Of a stretch of 64,000 nucleotides of DNA, positions 1 through 11,100 are shown one piece after another. Location: the NCBI GenBank assembly GCA_014871385.1, contig CM026423.1, positions 5,556,967 to 5,620,966 of the forward strand, given 5' to 3'. The stretch is from Ceratodon purpureus. Its lineage: Eukaryota > Streptophyta > Bryopsida > Pseudoditrichales > Ditrichaceae. A program made the position numbers and the translations under genes. How positions within the stretch are numbered: the stretch's first letter is position 1; each line of letters begins with the position of its first letter. The notes below the pieces were generated by a model that was not told the origin of the DNA, did not search any database, and saw only the letters and a program-made list of their open reading frames with translations.

Positions 1-116
1 CTCTAGTTGTTCGGATGTTTGGCCAGAAGTACTTCACGCTTGAAAACTTCCCATTTCAGGAAGCAATAGATTCCTGGCGAAGTGCTGTGAAAGTTGGCCG
101 GCAAGGAAATACTTGA
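1..116 (+). mobile_element. 3' end of a hAT-like transposase gene (cut by window edge)
   Basis: An open frame enters from the left edge (first full codon at 3) and ends with TGA at 114-116, giving about 37 residues. It has the layout R-M-F-x-Q-x-Y/F-x-T-x-E-x-F-P-F-x-E-A-I-x-x-W-R. The transposase-derived frame at 38780-38874 ends in the same way (KMFSQ, then TESFPYTEAF, then HWREA). This is the extreme C-terminus of the plant hAT-like transposase group with the SVEDERTFS motif. The visible part has no break, so the element could be intact to the left. It is too short to exclude a fragment. No terminal repeat could be identified downstream. Confidence 0.6.
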
Positions 117-1582
117 AACTCTTAGGCAGTATCCTCCATTGAGGTGTTGTGAACTTGTGATTTGGTTCCTTAGTTTCCATGACGTTAGGCCGACTTTGAA
201 GCTCATTCTTCATCAAAACTGGAGGTTGGACTTAACTTCGAATCGAAGGCAATGGCGAAAGTTGAACTGTTGAAGGGAGCTGGACAGTAAAGGAGCTCCA
301 CCGAGCAGCCTTGGATTTGTACTAATTTGTGATTTTAACGTGGCTTGTTTGTGTTGTTTGCAGAACATTGATGCTACAATGGGCAGTTTAAAGGGTTCGA
401 TTCCTTCATCAATGACAGGGTTTTCCAGTTAGAATTCCAAGTATTAGTTTGCAGTTTGCACTTAGTTTCGGAATTGTATTCTTGCCCCATGAATTTGTTA
501 CAAAGAAATAAACAAGTTCCTTTGACTTATCTTTTCTGAACATAAACAAAAATAAAAACTAAAAACAATTTGAAAAAATTCGCAACTTTCCATCATTTCA
601 GTGGTGACGTTGCATTATGAATGTAGAAAAAAAATCATGAGTAGCATTGTTGAGTTCAGTTGCTTTCATGTTGAGTAGCAAATGTTGTTTTACTCAGAAA
701 AAAAAAATCGCAAAATTACTACATTTTAAAACTTAAGGAAAAAAAAAAAAAAAAAATTACAATTACCCCAAGGTTTCGCAAATTCTGCTGCCATGCCAAA
801 TAGACATAGCCAACACTGCTCAAACCCAAAAATCATTCTGGGGTCGCTAATCCTACCTTAGTCAAGCAACTTTTGACCTCTGAATGGAGTAACTTAACTT
901 ACTATTTGTTTTCACCCCGGACTTCCCCTTTCTGTGCAGAAGGCTGACACAGCCTTCCTTGTTGCAGCCTGCAGGGCTGGAGCCTGAGCCTGGCAGAGCT
1001 GCAGCTATAAACTGGACTACTGCAGGAGGCATCCCCAAGTAGATTGCACCCAACAGCTTTGCTCCGCTCTACTCTAACTTAGACACACTCCACTCACTGT
1101 GGGACCTCTTCATGTGGGCCGAACTGAAGGCACAAGAGGCATTGCCAGGAGGAGCATCTTCGGAACGCAACTGCTGTCTGTCCGCATTCAAAGCGCAATG
1201 CGGAGCAGCATTTACCACCTGCTTCCCGCATTTAAGAACAATCAAGCCCCGTCGTCGAGTACTACGCGTGGTGGCCATGGTCTGTGTGGCGTGGGCATTC
1301 AATGATCCATGACTCTCTGCAGCTAAGCTATCTTACCTCAGCTCACTAGCTTAGCTTGCAGCTCAGCTCAAGTATGGAAGCTCCGATTGCGTAACGTCAA
1401 CTCGACACAGGGGCTATGTTATGTTATGTCATGTAAGTGATCATCTACTCTTCTTACGTTGCTAGCATAGTCGTTGCAGGTAGCTAGCTAGCTAGTGGCA
1501 GGGGGTTTGAACTTTGAAGTGGGGTGAACTAAAGGTGCAGTAAAAGCTCACTACGCGTTTGTTTTGAATGAGGAAGGAAGGA

Positions 1583-1584
<2 letters not shown>
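117..1584. other. non-coding stretch after the hAT end
   Basis: No convincing gene. The sequence becomes AT-rich with A-runs (about 700-760), then GC-richer from 900. A TATA-like CTATAAAC lies near 1003 and could serve a plus-strand transcript, but no coding exon follows within 1 kb. Short frames on both strands at 1069-1312 overlap each other and resemble nothing recognised. Confidence 0.4.

Positions 1585-1618
<34 letters not shown>
1585..1618. repeat. (GA)n microsatellite
   Basis: An almost perfect GA dinucleotide run, flanked by further GA-rich and then CT-rich sequence to about 1745. Such tracts are common in plant 5' leaders. This one lies about 1.4 kb upstream of the methylesterase start codon, so it may sit in its promoter or first leader exon (inference). 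Confidence 0.9.
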
Positions 1619-1622
<4 letters not shown>

Positions 1623-3053
1623 AGATAGAGACGAGCTAGAGAGAGAGCAGAGAGAGAGACTCGATAGCTATCTATCGATCTCTCGAACTCGTATCCTTCG
1701 CTGATCTGCTCTCGCCTCCTCTCTCTCTCCTCGCTCCTCTCGCTCTCTCTAGACGGACTTTGTGGTTCTGGGAGAGGTTGGGGCCACAAAAGGTGTGCGG
1801 ACAAGTCTGCAACTGGTTGGTTTGGGGTCTAGAGCGGGTGAGAGATGCACTTGATCGTGTGTGTTAGTGGACTCAGTTGGGTGTTTACTTGCAGCTGCAA
1901 GAACTGGTACGATCTGTGCACGCAGCTTTTCTAGAGCGTCGGAGGCCGTATGCTGGAATCGAGTGTGGCAGTAACGGATATCTGACACGGCTCAGAAGGA
2001 TTGGAGCTGTCAGCGGTTCGGTTGGCGAAGGGATTAAGGAGGTTAGTTACAGGCCCAGTGCTTTGATATCTCTAGAATGTTGTTAGAGTACCGCATGTCG
2101 TCGCAGGTGGTGTTCAGGTGATGCCGACATTCTCCGGTAGGACAAGGAATCCAGTGGAGCGTTTCCAGCGTTGCGTGGGAGCTTGCACACGCAGAGGAAG
2201 TGTTGAATAGAATCTAGAGTAGAAATGTCGTAGTCTATGCTGCATGCGGGATACATTAAGCAACCTTGCTGCATTAACTTTTTTCATGGAAGTGAACTAG
2301 CTAGTGGTTTGATATTCCCAGTAACAACGACACACATTAGCGTCGATCCACTTATTCCGAGAGGCCCAAAGTTTTAGAGAAAAGTTGTCGTATTTGCTGC
2401 AGGTGGGTTTGCCGGCACAAGGTCCAACACAGGACGGAGTGGAAGCAGCCGTGAAGAGTGGTTTTGGTTCCGAGCCGTTCACAACAATGAGGCCGATGTA
2501 CCGGATGCTATGATCAATTTCGCAGTGTCGTTTCTACAGCAGGAGTAGTGAGTTGCTCATGAGGAAGGAGGATAGTCATATATGAGAGCCTGCATGCACC
2601 GGCCACCGGGCTTACTTACCGTTGGTAGCGATAATGAGAAGGGAAGTTTTTTGAAATGGAAGGAGCTTGCGAAGGATGACTACTCGATTGGGAATCATTG
2701 AAACCATATTGGTGCAAGGACTGTAGAACTCTGCAATCGTCCAACATATTTATCTCCCTTCTGTTCCTAAAAAGGCTTCTGGAGGGGATGATTACGAATC
2801 ACTGGCGGGACGAGGTAATCACGTTAACGTTTTTAAGAAGATTGTAGAGTTGTACTCTGTTTCTTACTTAATTTTTGCTCCCACTAGACTTACAGCTGCT
2901 CTTTTTTGCATCTCATGCTGGAAGAGAGTTTGTCTTTACAATCACCAGTGTGCTTCATTTTTGCAGATGCGACAGGACAGAGGAGGTGGACGGTGACTGG
3001 CTGCGAACTAAAACCACAGTTGGCTTGATATACATGTTTTGATTTCTGTAGCG
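1619..3053 (+). promoter_or_regulatory. probable promoter / leader of the methylesterase gene
   Basis: No coding exon is visible. A good splice acceptor (TTTTTGCAG) ends at 2966, so a leader intron probably ends there. If so, the mature leader from 2967 contains two small upstream frames: a 9-codon one at 2967-2996 and a two-codon one (ATG TTT TGA) at 3034-3042, just before the main ATG at 3054. These could limit translation. The transcription start and the leader donor cannot be fixed from sequence alone. Confidence 0.35.
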
Positions 3054-5178
3054 ATGGGGAATCAATTTACTCGCATTCGTTTAAAAAAGAAGCAGAGCGA
3101 CAAGAAGATAACCCAACGTCCCAGTCCAGGGATTTTAGATGAGCAGTCAATTAAGGACCAAGCGATGGCCATGGCCAAGCATGAGCTCTACATCGCGAGT
3201 TTGAGCTCGCAGAGCAAAATGCTTCAAGAGACTGTCATGGAGCCTCCTAGGCATAGTTACTCTGGGAGGGGAAACTACGGGGGGCATGATTTTACAAGGA
3301 GCTACAGCACTCAAGTTCGGAGAGATATCGATTCCTTGCTTGACCCCGTTCCTTCAATGCACCTGAGAAAGGTCCAACTCACTCCTGTTAACTTGAAAGC
3401 TTACCAATTGATTGAAAGGATAGAATCTGAGCCTGTGACCCATTATTGACAACGGTGCATAAGTTCTACTGATGTCATGTTGATGTGACAACAAGCAACC
3501 TTGCAGACTTATATGTTATTTATTCTTAGATTCTGCTTGCACTACTTCTTGATCTTGTACTTCCATTTCCATTACAGACGTTTATATGATAATGATTTAT
3601 CTCCTTGAAATGCAGGATAGGTATATGGATGTAAGCTTGGAAAGCACACATTTTGTGTTGGTGCATGGAGGGGGTCTAGGAGCATGGTGTTGGTACAAAT
3701 CAATAGCGTTGCTTGAAGACTCAGGCTTCAAGGCCACTGCCATTGATCTGATGGGATCTGGCATTGAGCCTACTGACCCCAACCGTATTACAAGCCTTCT
3801 GCAATATTGTAAACCACTTCTGGACGTCTTGAAAAGACTTGAAGCCACTCCTGGCCATGAGAAGGTTCAATTTCTAACCATGTCTGTAGTGTGAGCTTCA
3901 TTCTGGGACTGGCCTGTAGCTCAACCTCTTTTCCTTTGGCTTCGTTCTAGTTTGAAATCCTTCAATAGCTCCAGCAACAGGTTTGGTCATTTCCTTTCTC
4001 TGTACTGAAACCACAATCCACGACATCATCGTGGCTTTCCAAAATAGTAGATTTAAAAATTATCAGAAAGTGAGAATATTGGCATTAATTGTGACATGTT
4101 TACACAGCTCTAAGGATAGTGTCAGTTTTCAAACTAGATTGCTTGAAATCAAAACCGGATTGAAGTATTTAGACATGAGAATGTTGCACAAAGTCACAAA
4201 ATATCTTGTTCGATTACAGGTGATCCTGGTCGGCCACAGTATAGGAGGAGCATGCATCTCATTTGCGATGGAGTGCTTTCCAGAACTGATTTCCAAGGCG
4301 ATCTTCATTGCCGCAACTATGGTCAGCAACAATCAGAGCGCCTTTGACATTCTTTCAAAGCATGTAAGCTCATTCAAATCCTTAATTTTTTTCTTCTTTT
4401 CTCGGAGACGAGATCTGTTCAAGGACATTGAATATAAACAAATTATAAGTAGTGCTTACCGTCTTATCAACCATACCTACCAGGATTACATAGCTTTTCA
4501 ATAGAGCTACGACAATTTAAATACAGCCTAGAGTTTTTTAATGACATGGATTTCTGCTCTTCACGAATTTGAATTGGATAAGTTTAGCTGATGCAAACAC
4601 CCCTTGTAGCAGGTGCAACATCCTGAAGCTCTCATGGCGAAGGCTCAAGTTTTCATTTACGGGAACGGAAGAAGAAAACCTCCAACAGCTCTTACATTTG
4701 ACAAGAGCTTAACTGGAGATCTATTCTTCAATACCTGCCCAGCGAAGGTAACTCACTTATTTCCTAGTAACATTGGTTTCCAATCTTCAGCTACAGATCG
4801 TGAACATAGCAAAAGAAATGTCCACAGAAAGAATAGCTCCCAGAGAACCTGAAGAAATGAAGATGAACTGACATTAGGGATATATAATCCTTGCAGGACG
4901 TGGCCTTGGCAACCCATTCGATGAGGCCAACGCCGTTCGCTCCAGCTTTAGAGAAGCTCGTCTTGACACACATGAATTACGGCACGGTGAAGCGATACTA
5001 CATCTCAACCACTGCAGATCAAGCCTTACCGTTTCCAGCCCAACATGCAGTTCTCGAGGAGAATCCTCCTGAGCGTGTCTTCACCCTCAGAGGAAGTGAC
5101 CATTGCCCTTTCTTCTCCAAACCTCAGTCCCTTCATAGGATTTTCCTTGAAATCGCCCGGATCAATGAGAAATACTGA
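3054..5178 (+). CDS. MES: MES11-type plant methylesterase (alpha/beta-hydrolase), five exons
   Basis: Exons 3054-3434, 3616-3864, 4220-4363, 4613-4747 and 4897-5178, all joined in phase 0, give 396 aa. That is close to the length of the long Arabidopsis MES11-15 group. The N-terminal ~120 residues are basic and Ser-rich, starting MGNQFT, a good N-myristoylation context; related family members have a similar extension. The hydrolase domain follows: FVLVHGGGLGAWCWYK (oxyanion-hole region), GHSIGG with the nucleophile Ser, DQALPF with the likely acid, and GSDHCPFFSKP with the catalytic His. Members of this family hydrolyse methyl esters of small hormones such as methyl-IAA, MeJA or MeSA. The substrate cannot be told from sequence. 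The Ser-His-Asp set is complete, so activity is plausible. The start is the ATG giving MGN; no upstream in-frame ATG is present in the exon. Confidence 0.9.
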
Positions 5179-6624
5179 GTGGTATGTACCCAGACTACAG
5201 CTCCCTGCAGAGGACTATTGCTGTAGTAATTACATCCCATACGCATCAACAACGCACTTGCTTGCATAACCTTGGCATCATTTGCATCTGCCATATCCGC
5301 CTTTCAGTATGTCTTGCAAGGTTTCTTAGAGCCAAGGTTCTCTCGTTTGCAATTACTAGAACCACTCAAATTCAACTTGAAAAACCAGGTTATTTATTAG
5401 AGCAGAAGTAATAGATGGTATGGCTTGGAGAACGTTCTGGTTGCTCACGCAGTACATACACAAGTCGTAGAATGCACGGACGCAGAATGATTCGAATACA
5501 TCAATGGAAGTCGTAGGTACCAACAGCTATAGTGTGTGCACATGCTTCAAAATCAATGACAAATTGAGCAGTTTGACCAACTTACCGGCATTCATAGAGT
5601 CGACAACCGCATCATGTTACAAATTCCCATTGTTTCAACATTAGAGATTAGCTGTAGACAATTTCTGTGAAAAACTAAAACCCTAGCCAACTTTTCTGCG
5701 ATGGGAATGTACCTCTCCACTTGGCACAGCACCAGCAGAATAGGAAATGTTATCGTGAAGGTGGAAATTGTCTCTCAAGGGAGGGATTGTACTAGACCAA
5801 AATCTTGTCTCTTCTGCTAGAGGAAGTGTGTGCTGTTCTTAAACTCTGTCGAGTGCCTGCCTACCCTTTGCTCCTGTTCGCCGCTAGTAAAGTACAACAT
5901 GGAACATGTGTTATACAAGATGGTGCTAAGTTGTGTCCGTTGAAGCTCTGCAAACTCCACTCAATGCCTAGTACCACTCACTGGTTTTCTTATATGATAC
6001 AAAGTGGGCCAAGCTGCCAAAAAAAACCAGATCGCTGATCGATGCCGCTTTCTTGCAGACTGTCTATTCTGAGCCCATGGATCGCCTTCATGTCTGTGGA
6101 TGGAGATCCTCGAAATACTATCGAGGAAAAACCAAGTTCTTGATACAGCACTTCTCCGATACGAAGCTCCTCAGATGTTCCATGGTTCTTGTGGTTGACA
6201 ACAGTAATAGTGTCTTCACTTGTCTTCAAAAGTTCGTCTTTGATAATAGCAAAATCCAAGAGTTCGCCTTTGCTCATAGCATGGTTAAGGAAGGGTTGAG
6301 ATTGGGTTCAACTCGTACAAGGAATGGTCTGTAACCTTCAGAGATTCTTCATTGTTGATCGACGTGGTACCCATATTGCTTTGTGCAGTTTAAAAACTGC
6401 CATCTGCATGTGGTGGCAATAGTAAAATCTGGTCACCAAGGAACGGTCTGTGCCTGAAGGAGTGTTCAGCTTCAACGGGCTCACGGCCGCCGTAGTGATC
6501 GGCAAACCCCAATTCACTCAGGGACCCAAAAGCTTGTGAAAGTCGGGTTTAGTTTGGTCACCTGCTGACGTCTAATTACAATTGGCCCATTGGGTACAGA
6601 TTTGTGTCCGTGCACCGGAAAGCT
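5179..6624. other. intergenic region between convergent genes
   Basis: Holds the 3' ends of the methylesterase (+) and the coiled-coil gene (-). A 95-residue minus-strand frame at 5990-6277 is the longest open stretch. It matches nothing I recognise and lies where the 3' UTR of the minus-strand gene would be. No RNA gene or element was seen. Confidence 0.4.
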
Positions 6625-8151
6625 TTATTCCTCTTCCCAGCTACCTCGCAGAATAGAGATTTGGCCTTCCTTGAACATTACATCTTCGTCAAGTTGTTGA
6701 AGCTTTCGTCGAAGAAGTTCAACCTCCAAGCTCAAATGCATTGCCTCACGGCTAATACTTTCAACCTCTTTCTCGCGTTCGTCAAGAGATTTCTCCAAAC
6801 CCGCTATCCGTGTTCGTGCATGCGCTTGCCAAGCTAACAACTGTTCGTGATCCTTCTTTAACTCTTCGTGGGTCTGGAGCACGTCACTGTACTGCGATTG
6901 GCAGTCCCGCAAATCAGCTTCTAGATTTAGAACGTATTCTTGAAGCACGTCGTAGTTCGAATTGCGCTCGTCCATTTCTGTTGCCCACTCCACCATTTGC
7001 TCCTTGAACTGCTCCAGCGCACGGATGGCTGCGTCCTTCTGCTTGATGGCTGCTCCAATTTCAGCCTGCTGATGATCATTTTCCTGAATTTTGGACTGTA
7101 AAGATCGTGCGAGAGTTTCGTTCTGAACCGAGAGTCTAACAACACACGCGTTTTGTGCGCCAACTATTGCAGCTAAATCCAGTAGCTTGGGTTCAAGCTG
7201 TGTAAAGTTGAGTGATCTCCTTGATTCCAAAGCCATTTTCTTCAGATTCAACATTGACTTCAGCATCTGGTTGCTTGTAGTTAAGGCCTCCACACGAGTT
7301 TCCAGGTTTTGAACATCATTCTCTCTCGCTTGCACAAGTTGGCGCTCAACGTAGAGATCCTTCTTGAGGGTTTCATTCTCTGCCATCGTCTCTGCTAGCT
7401 TTGTCGCGGACGCCGCTATGACCTCTTTCATGGCTTGCCTCTGTGTTATAGAGTATTTCAACTTGGCAGACACCATTTTGAGCTCCTCCTGAAGCTCTTG
7501 AACCTGCTCAACGCTGTCCGAACAATCTGCACATTGGTCATCGCGCCAGCACAGGAGCTTAGTCTCGTTAAGCGACCTACGATTATCGCAATCTTCATGC
7601 CCGTGGGCTTGTTGGTCGTCAGAATTCTCAGGATACGTGTAACTTATTTCGTGGTTCGCACAAAGCAGTTGCAATTTCTCCACCAATTCTTGAAGCTCAC
7701 GCTTCTCTTCTTTGTGACACACAACTTGAAGATTACTTGCATAGAATGTTCTTGGAGATTCTCGCGGGATCTCGACGGCATTCTTATGCAGCTCCATAGT
7801 AAGCGCCTCTGCCTCTTTTACTTTGTCAGATAAATCTTGCATGCGGTGCTCCATCTCTTGCACCTTACCCTTCATGGACTCCTCTCTTGATTTCATGATC
7901 GCCACTTGAGATAAGAGACTGTCATTTTCAAGCTCCAGTTTCATCACCTTGTCCTGAAACAGCTTTCCATCGTCAAATCCGAATTTGGCATACTCTCCGC
8001 ACAAAAGATCTGAAATTTCCGCGAGTCTCGCTTTCGCTCCGCCTCGAAAGAACCTTTTCTCACTACTTTGCTTTGCAATGGTTTTTGACGCCATGGATTG
8101 CTGAAGTGCATCACAGTCCTGGTCAACGTGAAGGGTCGAGTTGATCGCCAT
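6625..8151 (-). CDS. long coiled-coil protein, unrecognised, single exon (508 aa)
   Basis: One uninterrupted frame of 508 codons from an ATG at 8151. After a basic N-terminus (residues ~1-45), almost the whole protein is charged heptad-type sequence rich in Glu, Lys, Leu and Gln, e.g. EELKMVSAKLKYSITQRQ and VQNLETRVEAL. This indicates several long coiled coils. A less regular, Cys-containing stretch interrupts them around residues 165-215. There is no signal peptide, membrane segment or catalytic motif. Such proteins usually act as scaffolds or tethers at cytoskeleton, nuclear envelope or vesicles, but no family can be assigned. Length, lack of stops and even composition argue for a real gene. 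The downstream neighbour is convergent. Confidence 0.75.
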   Translation of the reverse strand: MAINSTLHVDQDCDALQQSMASKTIAKQSSEKRFFRGGAKARLAEISDLLCGEYAKFGFDDGKLFQDKVMKLELENDSLLSQVAIMKSREESMKGKVQEMEHRMQDLSDKVKEAEALTMELHKNAVEIPRESPRTFYASNLQVVCHKEEKRELQELVEKLQLLCANHEISYTYPENSDDQQAHGHEDCDNRRSLNETKLLCWRDDQCADCSDSVEQVQELQEELKMVSAKLKYSITQRQAMKEVIAASATKLAETMAENETLKKDLYVERQLVQARENDVQNLETRVEALTTSNQMLKSMLNLKKMALESRRSLNFTQLEPKLLDLAAIVGAQNACVVRLSVQNETLARSLQSKIQENDHQQAEIGAAIKQKDAAIRALEQFKEQMVEWATEMDERNSNYDVLQEYVLNLEADLRDCQSQYSDVLQTHEELKKDHEQLLAWQAHARTRIAGLEKSLDEREKEVESISREAMHLSLEVELLRRKLQQLDEDVMFKEGQISILRGSWEEE

Positions 8152-11100
8152 TTAAAATTGAACAGCTTGGCTCACAGAGCCCTCTTGGATATTTCTCACC
8201 CTTTCGTTCGTGCAGTTCCAGTCTGGGCGACAGTTGCCGTTTGGTTCGCCAATGCAAGTAAGATGAGAATCGCGTTAGCTTGGTAACTGCATCAAATTTC
8301 AGACAATTCGTATTTAATACAAAGCTGAATTACAAATGGTGAGGGTAGAATATTATACATGAGCAGGCTTGACTGTGTAATACCATCTAGAGATCGAACC
8401 CCAATTAGCGTAAACCAGACAAACCCCAATGAAAACGTTGTGCCGTTGGTGTTATTTCGTATGTTTACGTTCTGAAGCACTTGCCCCAGACAAGGATAAA
8501 GCCTTTCAAGTATCAAAGAAAGTTCTTAGATTTCAAGTCATGAATTGGAAAGAAGAAATTTGTTACCTCAGAAGGGGAGGTAGACGAAAATATATGCCGC
8601 CCCGTTATGTGCCATACCTACGCATCAGTACCTTCAATATCCGCAACCTCTGCAGATTCGGAAAGAAATTCTGTCAAAATCAGATTTGGAAAAACTCGCA
8701 GGCATGAGAGAATGAATGCAAAAAAGCTGATACTTGGTAGGTGTTAGTAGCAGGGCCACAATCGGAAGTCTAAATATTAGAATGCAAGATAAACGACACC
8801 GGAATACGGTAGAAGGAACAAAGAACGAGGTGGTGCGATCCACCGGTCACAGGAGGAAACAAGAACGGCATGCTTAGAAGATGATAAACGTTCTGTAGAT
8901 CGCTTAAATTAAAGCATAGGTTTCAACGCAATGAAACGTGAACACCTGACTCATTGATAGGGAGCAATTAGACGGTGGACTCCTGAGATTACATAATCCA
9001 AACAAGAGGTGTTTCCTGCTTCTCTAAGAAACCGACAATTAGACAACATTGACGCATGACAACTTGAGATATGGTCTTCAGAATGGTATGCCTCCCTTCT
9101 GAAGTATGCAAAATCCTGTGAAGAGGAACTTACAAGAAATTAACGGTGGCTACCACACGAGCTCAACTGAAATCCCTTAGAGAATGTGCTGATTCTTCTC
9201 TTTCCAGGCCGCCATCATTTCACCAATCCGGTCGACTCTCTTGGCTGCGGAATATCAAGAAAGTACACTCATGAGATTTACAGCAGCAACAGCCGACGCA
9301 TTACCAAACAGAATTCCGATTTATAACGTATGTCAAAGCAGCGATACTATGACGACCTACATTAATGTCGAAACAGAATTATCCAGATCCCTCTGGCTTC
9401 TTCAGAGCAACATTCGCTTCACAGGAAGCAATAGTTCTATCCAGCAATCTGAAGAAAAAACTAAAGAACTCGACCTAAGAGTTTCCTCAAAAATTGGCGC
9501 CAAATGCATCGACTGCATACTCGGACAAAGAAATCTTGAACTTACCTTGTGGTAAATTTGTGGCAAATGCTGAATGTAAGAGTCGGCTCTTCCCGCAAAC
9601 CAGGTTGTAAATTACACGTTTCCGACCTTCTATAACCTGACTTTCTTGAACACTCCAACGTTGCCGGCCGAGCAGCAGCAACCGATCGTGTTCTCGGTTG
9701 AGTTCAACGGAGACCTGTCATTCTTTTATGAAGCAGATCAAATTGCAGCCAAAGCACCTCAAAGCGGAAGTAGGCAGCCAGAGTAGTCTTAACGCAACAT
9801 TTCTTCAGCCATATCAAGAAAATGCTCGGGGATCAACGCTGAGATCATAACGTATCCTTCCACATCCTAATGCAGCATCTCATGCTTCTTACGATCCTCA
9901 CGAACGCGATATTGCCACAGAGACAATTAAGAGCCGAAAGAGACTACAGATTTGCGCCAAAATTGCCACAAGGTCAGCGATCACTTGACTTCCTCAACAA
10001 CTGGCGGCGCGGCGAAGCGCTTCAAACCCTCGCCACTCTTCTTGGAACGATGAAAACTGCTGAAATCCATTACAAGCCACTGCCACAGAGCCCTGCACCT
10101 AAACTCTTCACAAGAATTGCTATTCCAAGCTCAAGAAACTTATATGTGAACCAAAAGCACTCAACCCTTGCCCGATTCCTCACCTAAACAAGTAAACGGG
10201 AAATGCTCGGGCAAAGAGACACAACATCGCCTGATATCAAACGCTCTCTTCTACATGCTCAACGACGCCCCCGGAATTGCTCAAAACTTCCTCAACTCTC
10301 TCAGAAACTACGCACTGCTTCACGAAAGCCCGAAATTCCTTTCCTCGAACAAGAAATTGCGCAAAGCTTCCTCAATCTCACAAAATTCGCACACAACCTC
10401 TCCACAGCTAAGCTAAACACGAAATCCTTTCCCTCGATCAGCAAGGCGACAACGTCGATAACAGCCTAGCCCCTGCCTGAACCTCAACCTCACTAAACAA
10501 AAACTCCAGCTCCTCCTCCTCTTGCTCCTCCTCCTTCTCCTCAATCAATTGGTAACCTCCTCCCGTCACCGTCTCCAACCAGCAAACCAAAGAAGAAATC
10601 GCGCAAACCTTCCGCACAATCTCTCAAACCTCCCGCAGAACCACCTCTCACCCGCACCACCCTCCCTCCCCGGATCAGCAACGCAAAGAACGATAATCCG
10701 CCCTTGGCAACTCAATCTCACATCCAACAACCTGAAGGTTCTCCTGAGTCAGAAAATCAATCACCACGCAGTCCAAGTCATCGTCGTCGACGACTCTCTC
10801 CCAAACTCGTAACGCACAACCGCCGTCCCTGGATCGATGAGCGCTTCACCCAGTCAGTCTGTGCTGACAACCTCACCCAGGCAAGCTGCGCGACACAATC
10901 ATCAATCAGTCAGCTGCCCCAGTCATCGCCGTCGTCTCCCTCCTCTCCTCGCATGTATGTACGCCCTCTCCTCTACTCTACTCGACGGAGACTGAGCTCG
11001 CACTTGTTTATACTTGCCCTCCAATACCCGGACCCTCACACTGGTATTACCATTGCATGGGGGTAGTATGACACGAGTATCGGATAGGTATCAACCGAGG
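8152..11100. other. upstream region of the coiled-coil gene, possibly a long leader
   Basis: No supported exon. From about 9.6 to 11.0 kb the plus strand is C-rich and G-poor, with many short overlapping frames, none recognised. On the minus strand a TATA-like TATAAAC (11005-11013) is followed by purine-rich sequence, so a transcript of the 6625-8151 gene could begin near 10.98 kb and include an intron. This is speculative. Confidence 0.25.
10100..10640. repeat. degenerate repeat with ~80 bp spacing
   Basis: Similar segments of the form GAAATTGC(T/G)CAAA..CTTCCTCAA.CTC recur near 10272, 10351 and 10592, with weaker echoes near 9955 and 10110. The two clearest copies are 79 bp apart. The copies are diverged, and no reading frame is preserved through all of them. 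Confidence 0.35.

Noticed and set aside
1069-1312. Overlapping frames on both strands at 1.07-1.31 kb as a small gene
   Set aside because: No motif, no splice partners, and three mutually overlapping frames of similar length; most likely chance in GC-richer DNA.
9870-11066. Series of overlapping plus-strand frames as a Ser/Pro-rich protein
   Set aside because: The frames shift repeatedly and reflect low-complexity C-rich sequence; no consistent gene model was found.
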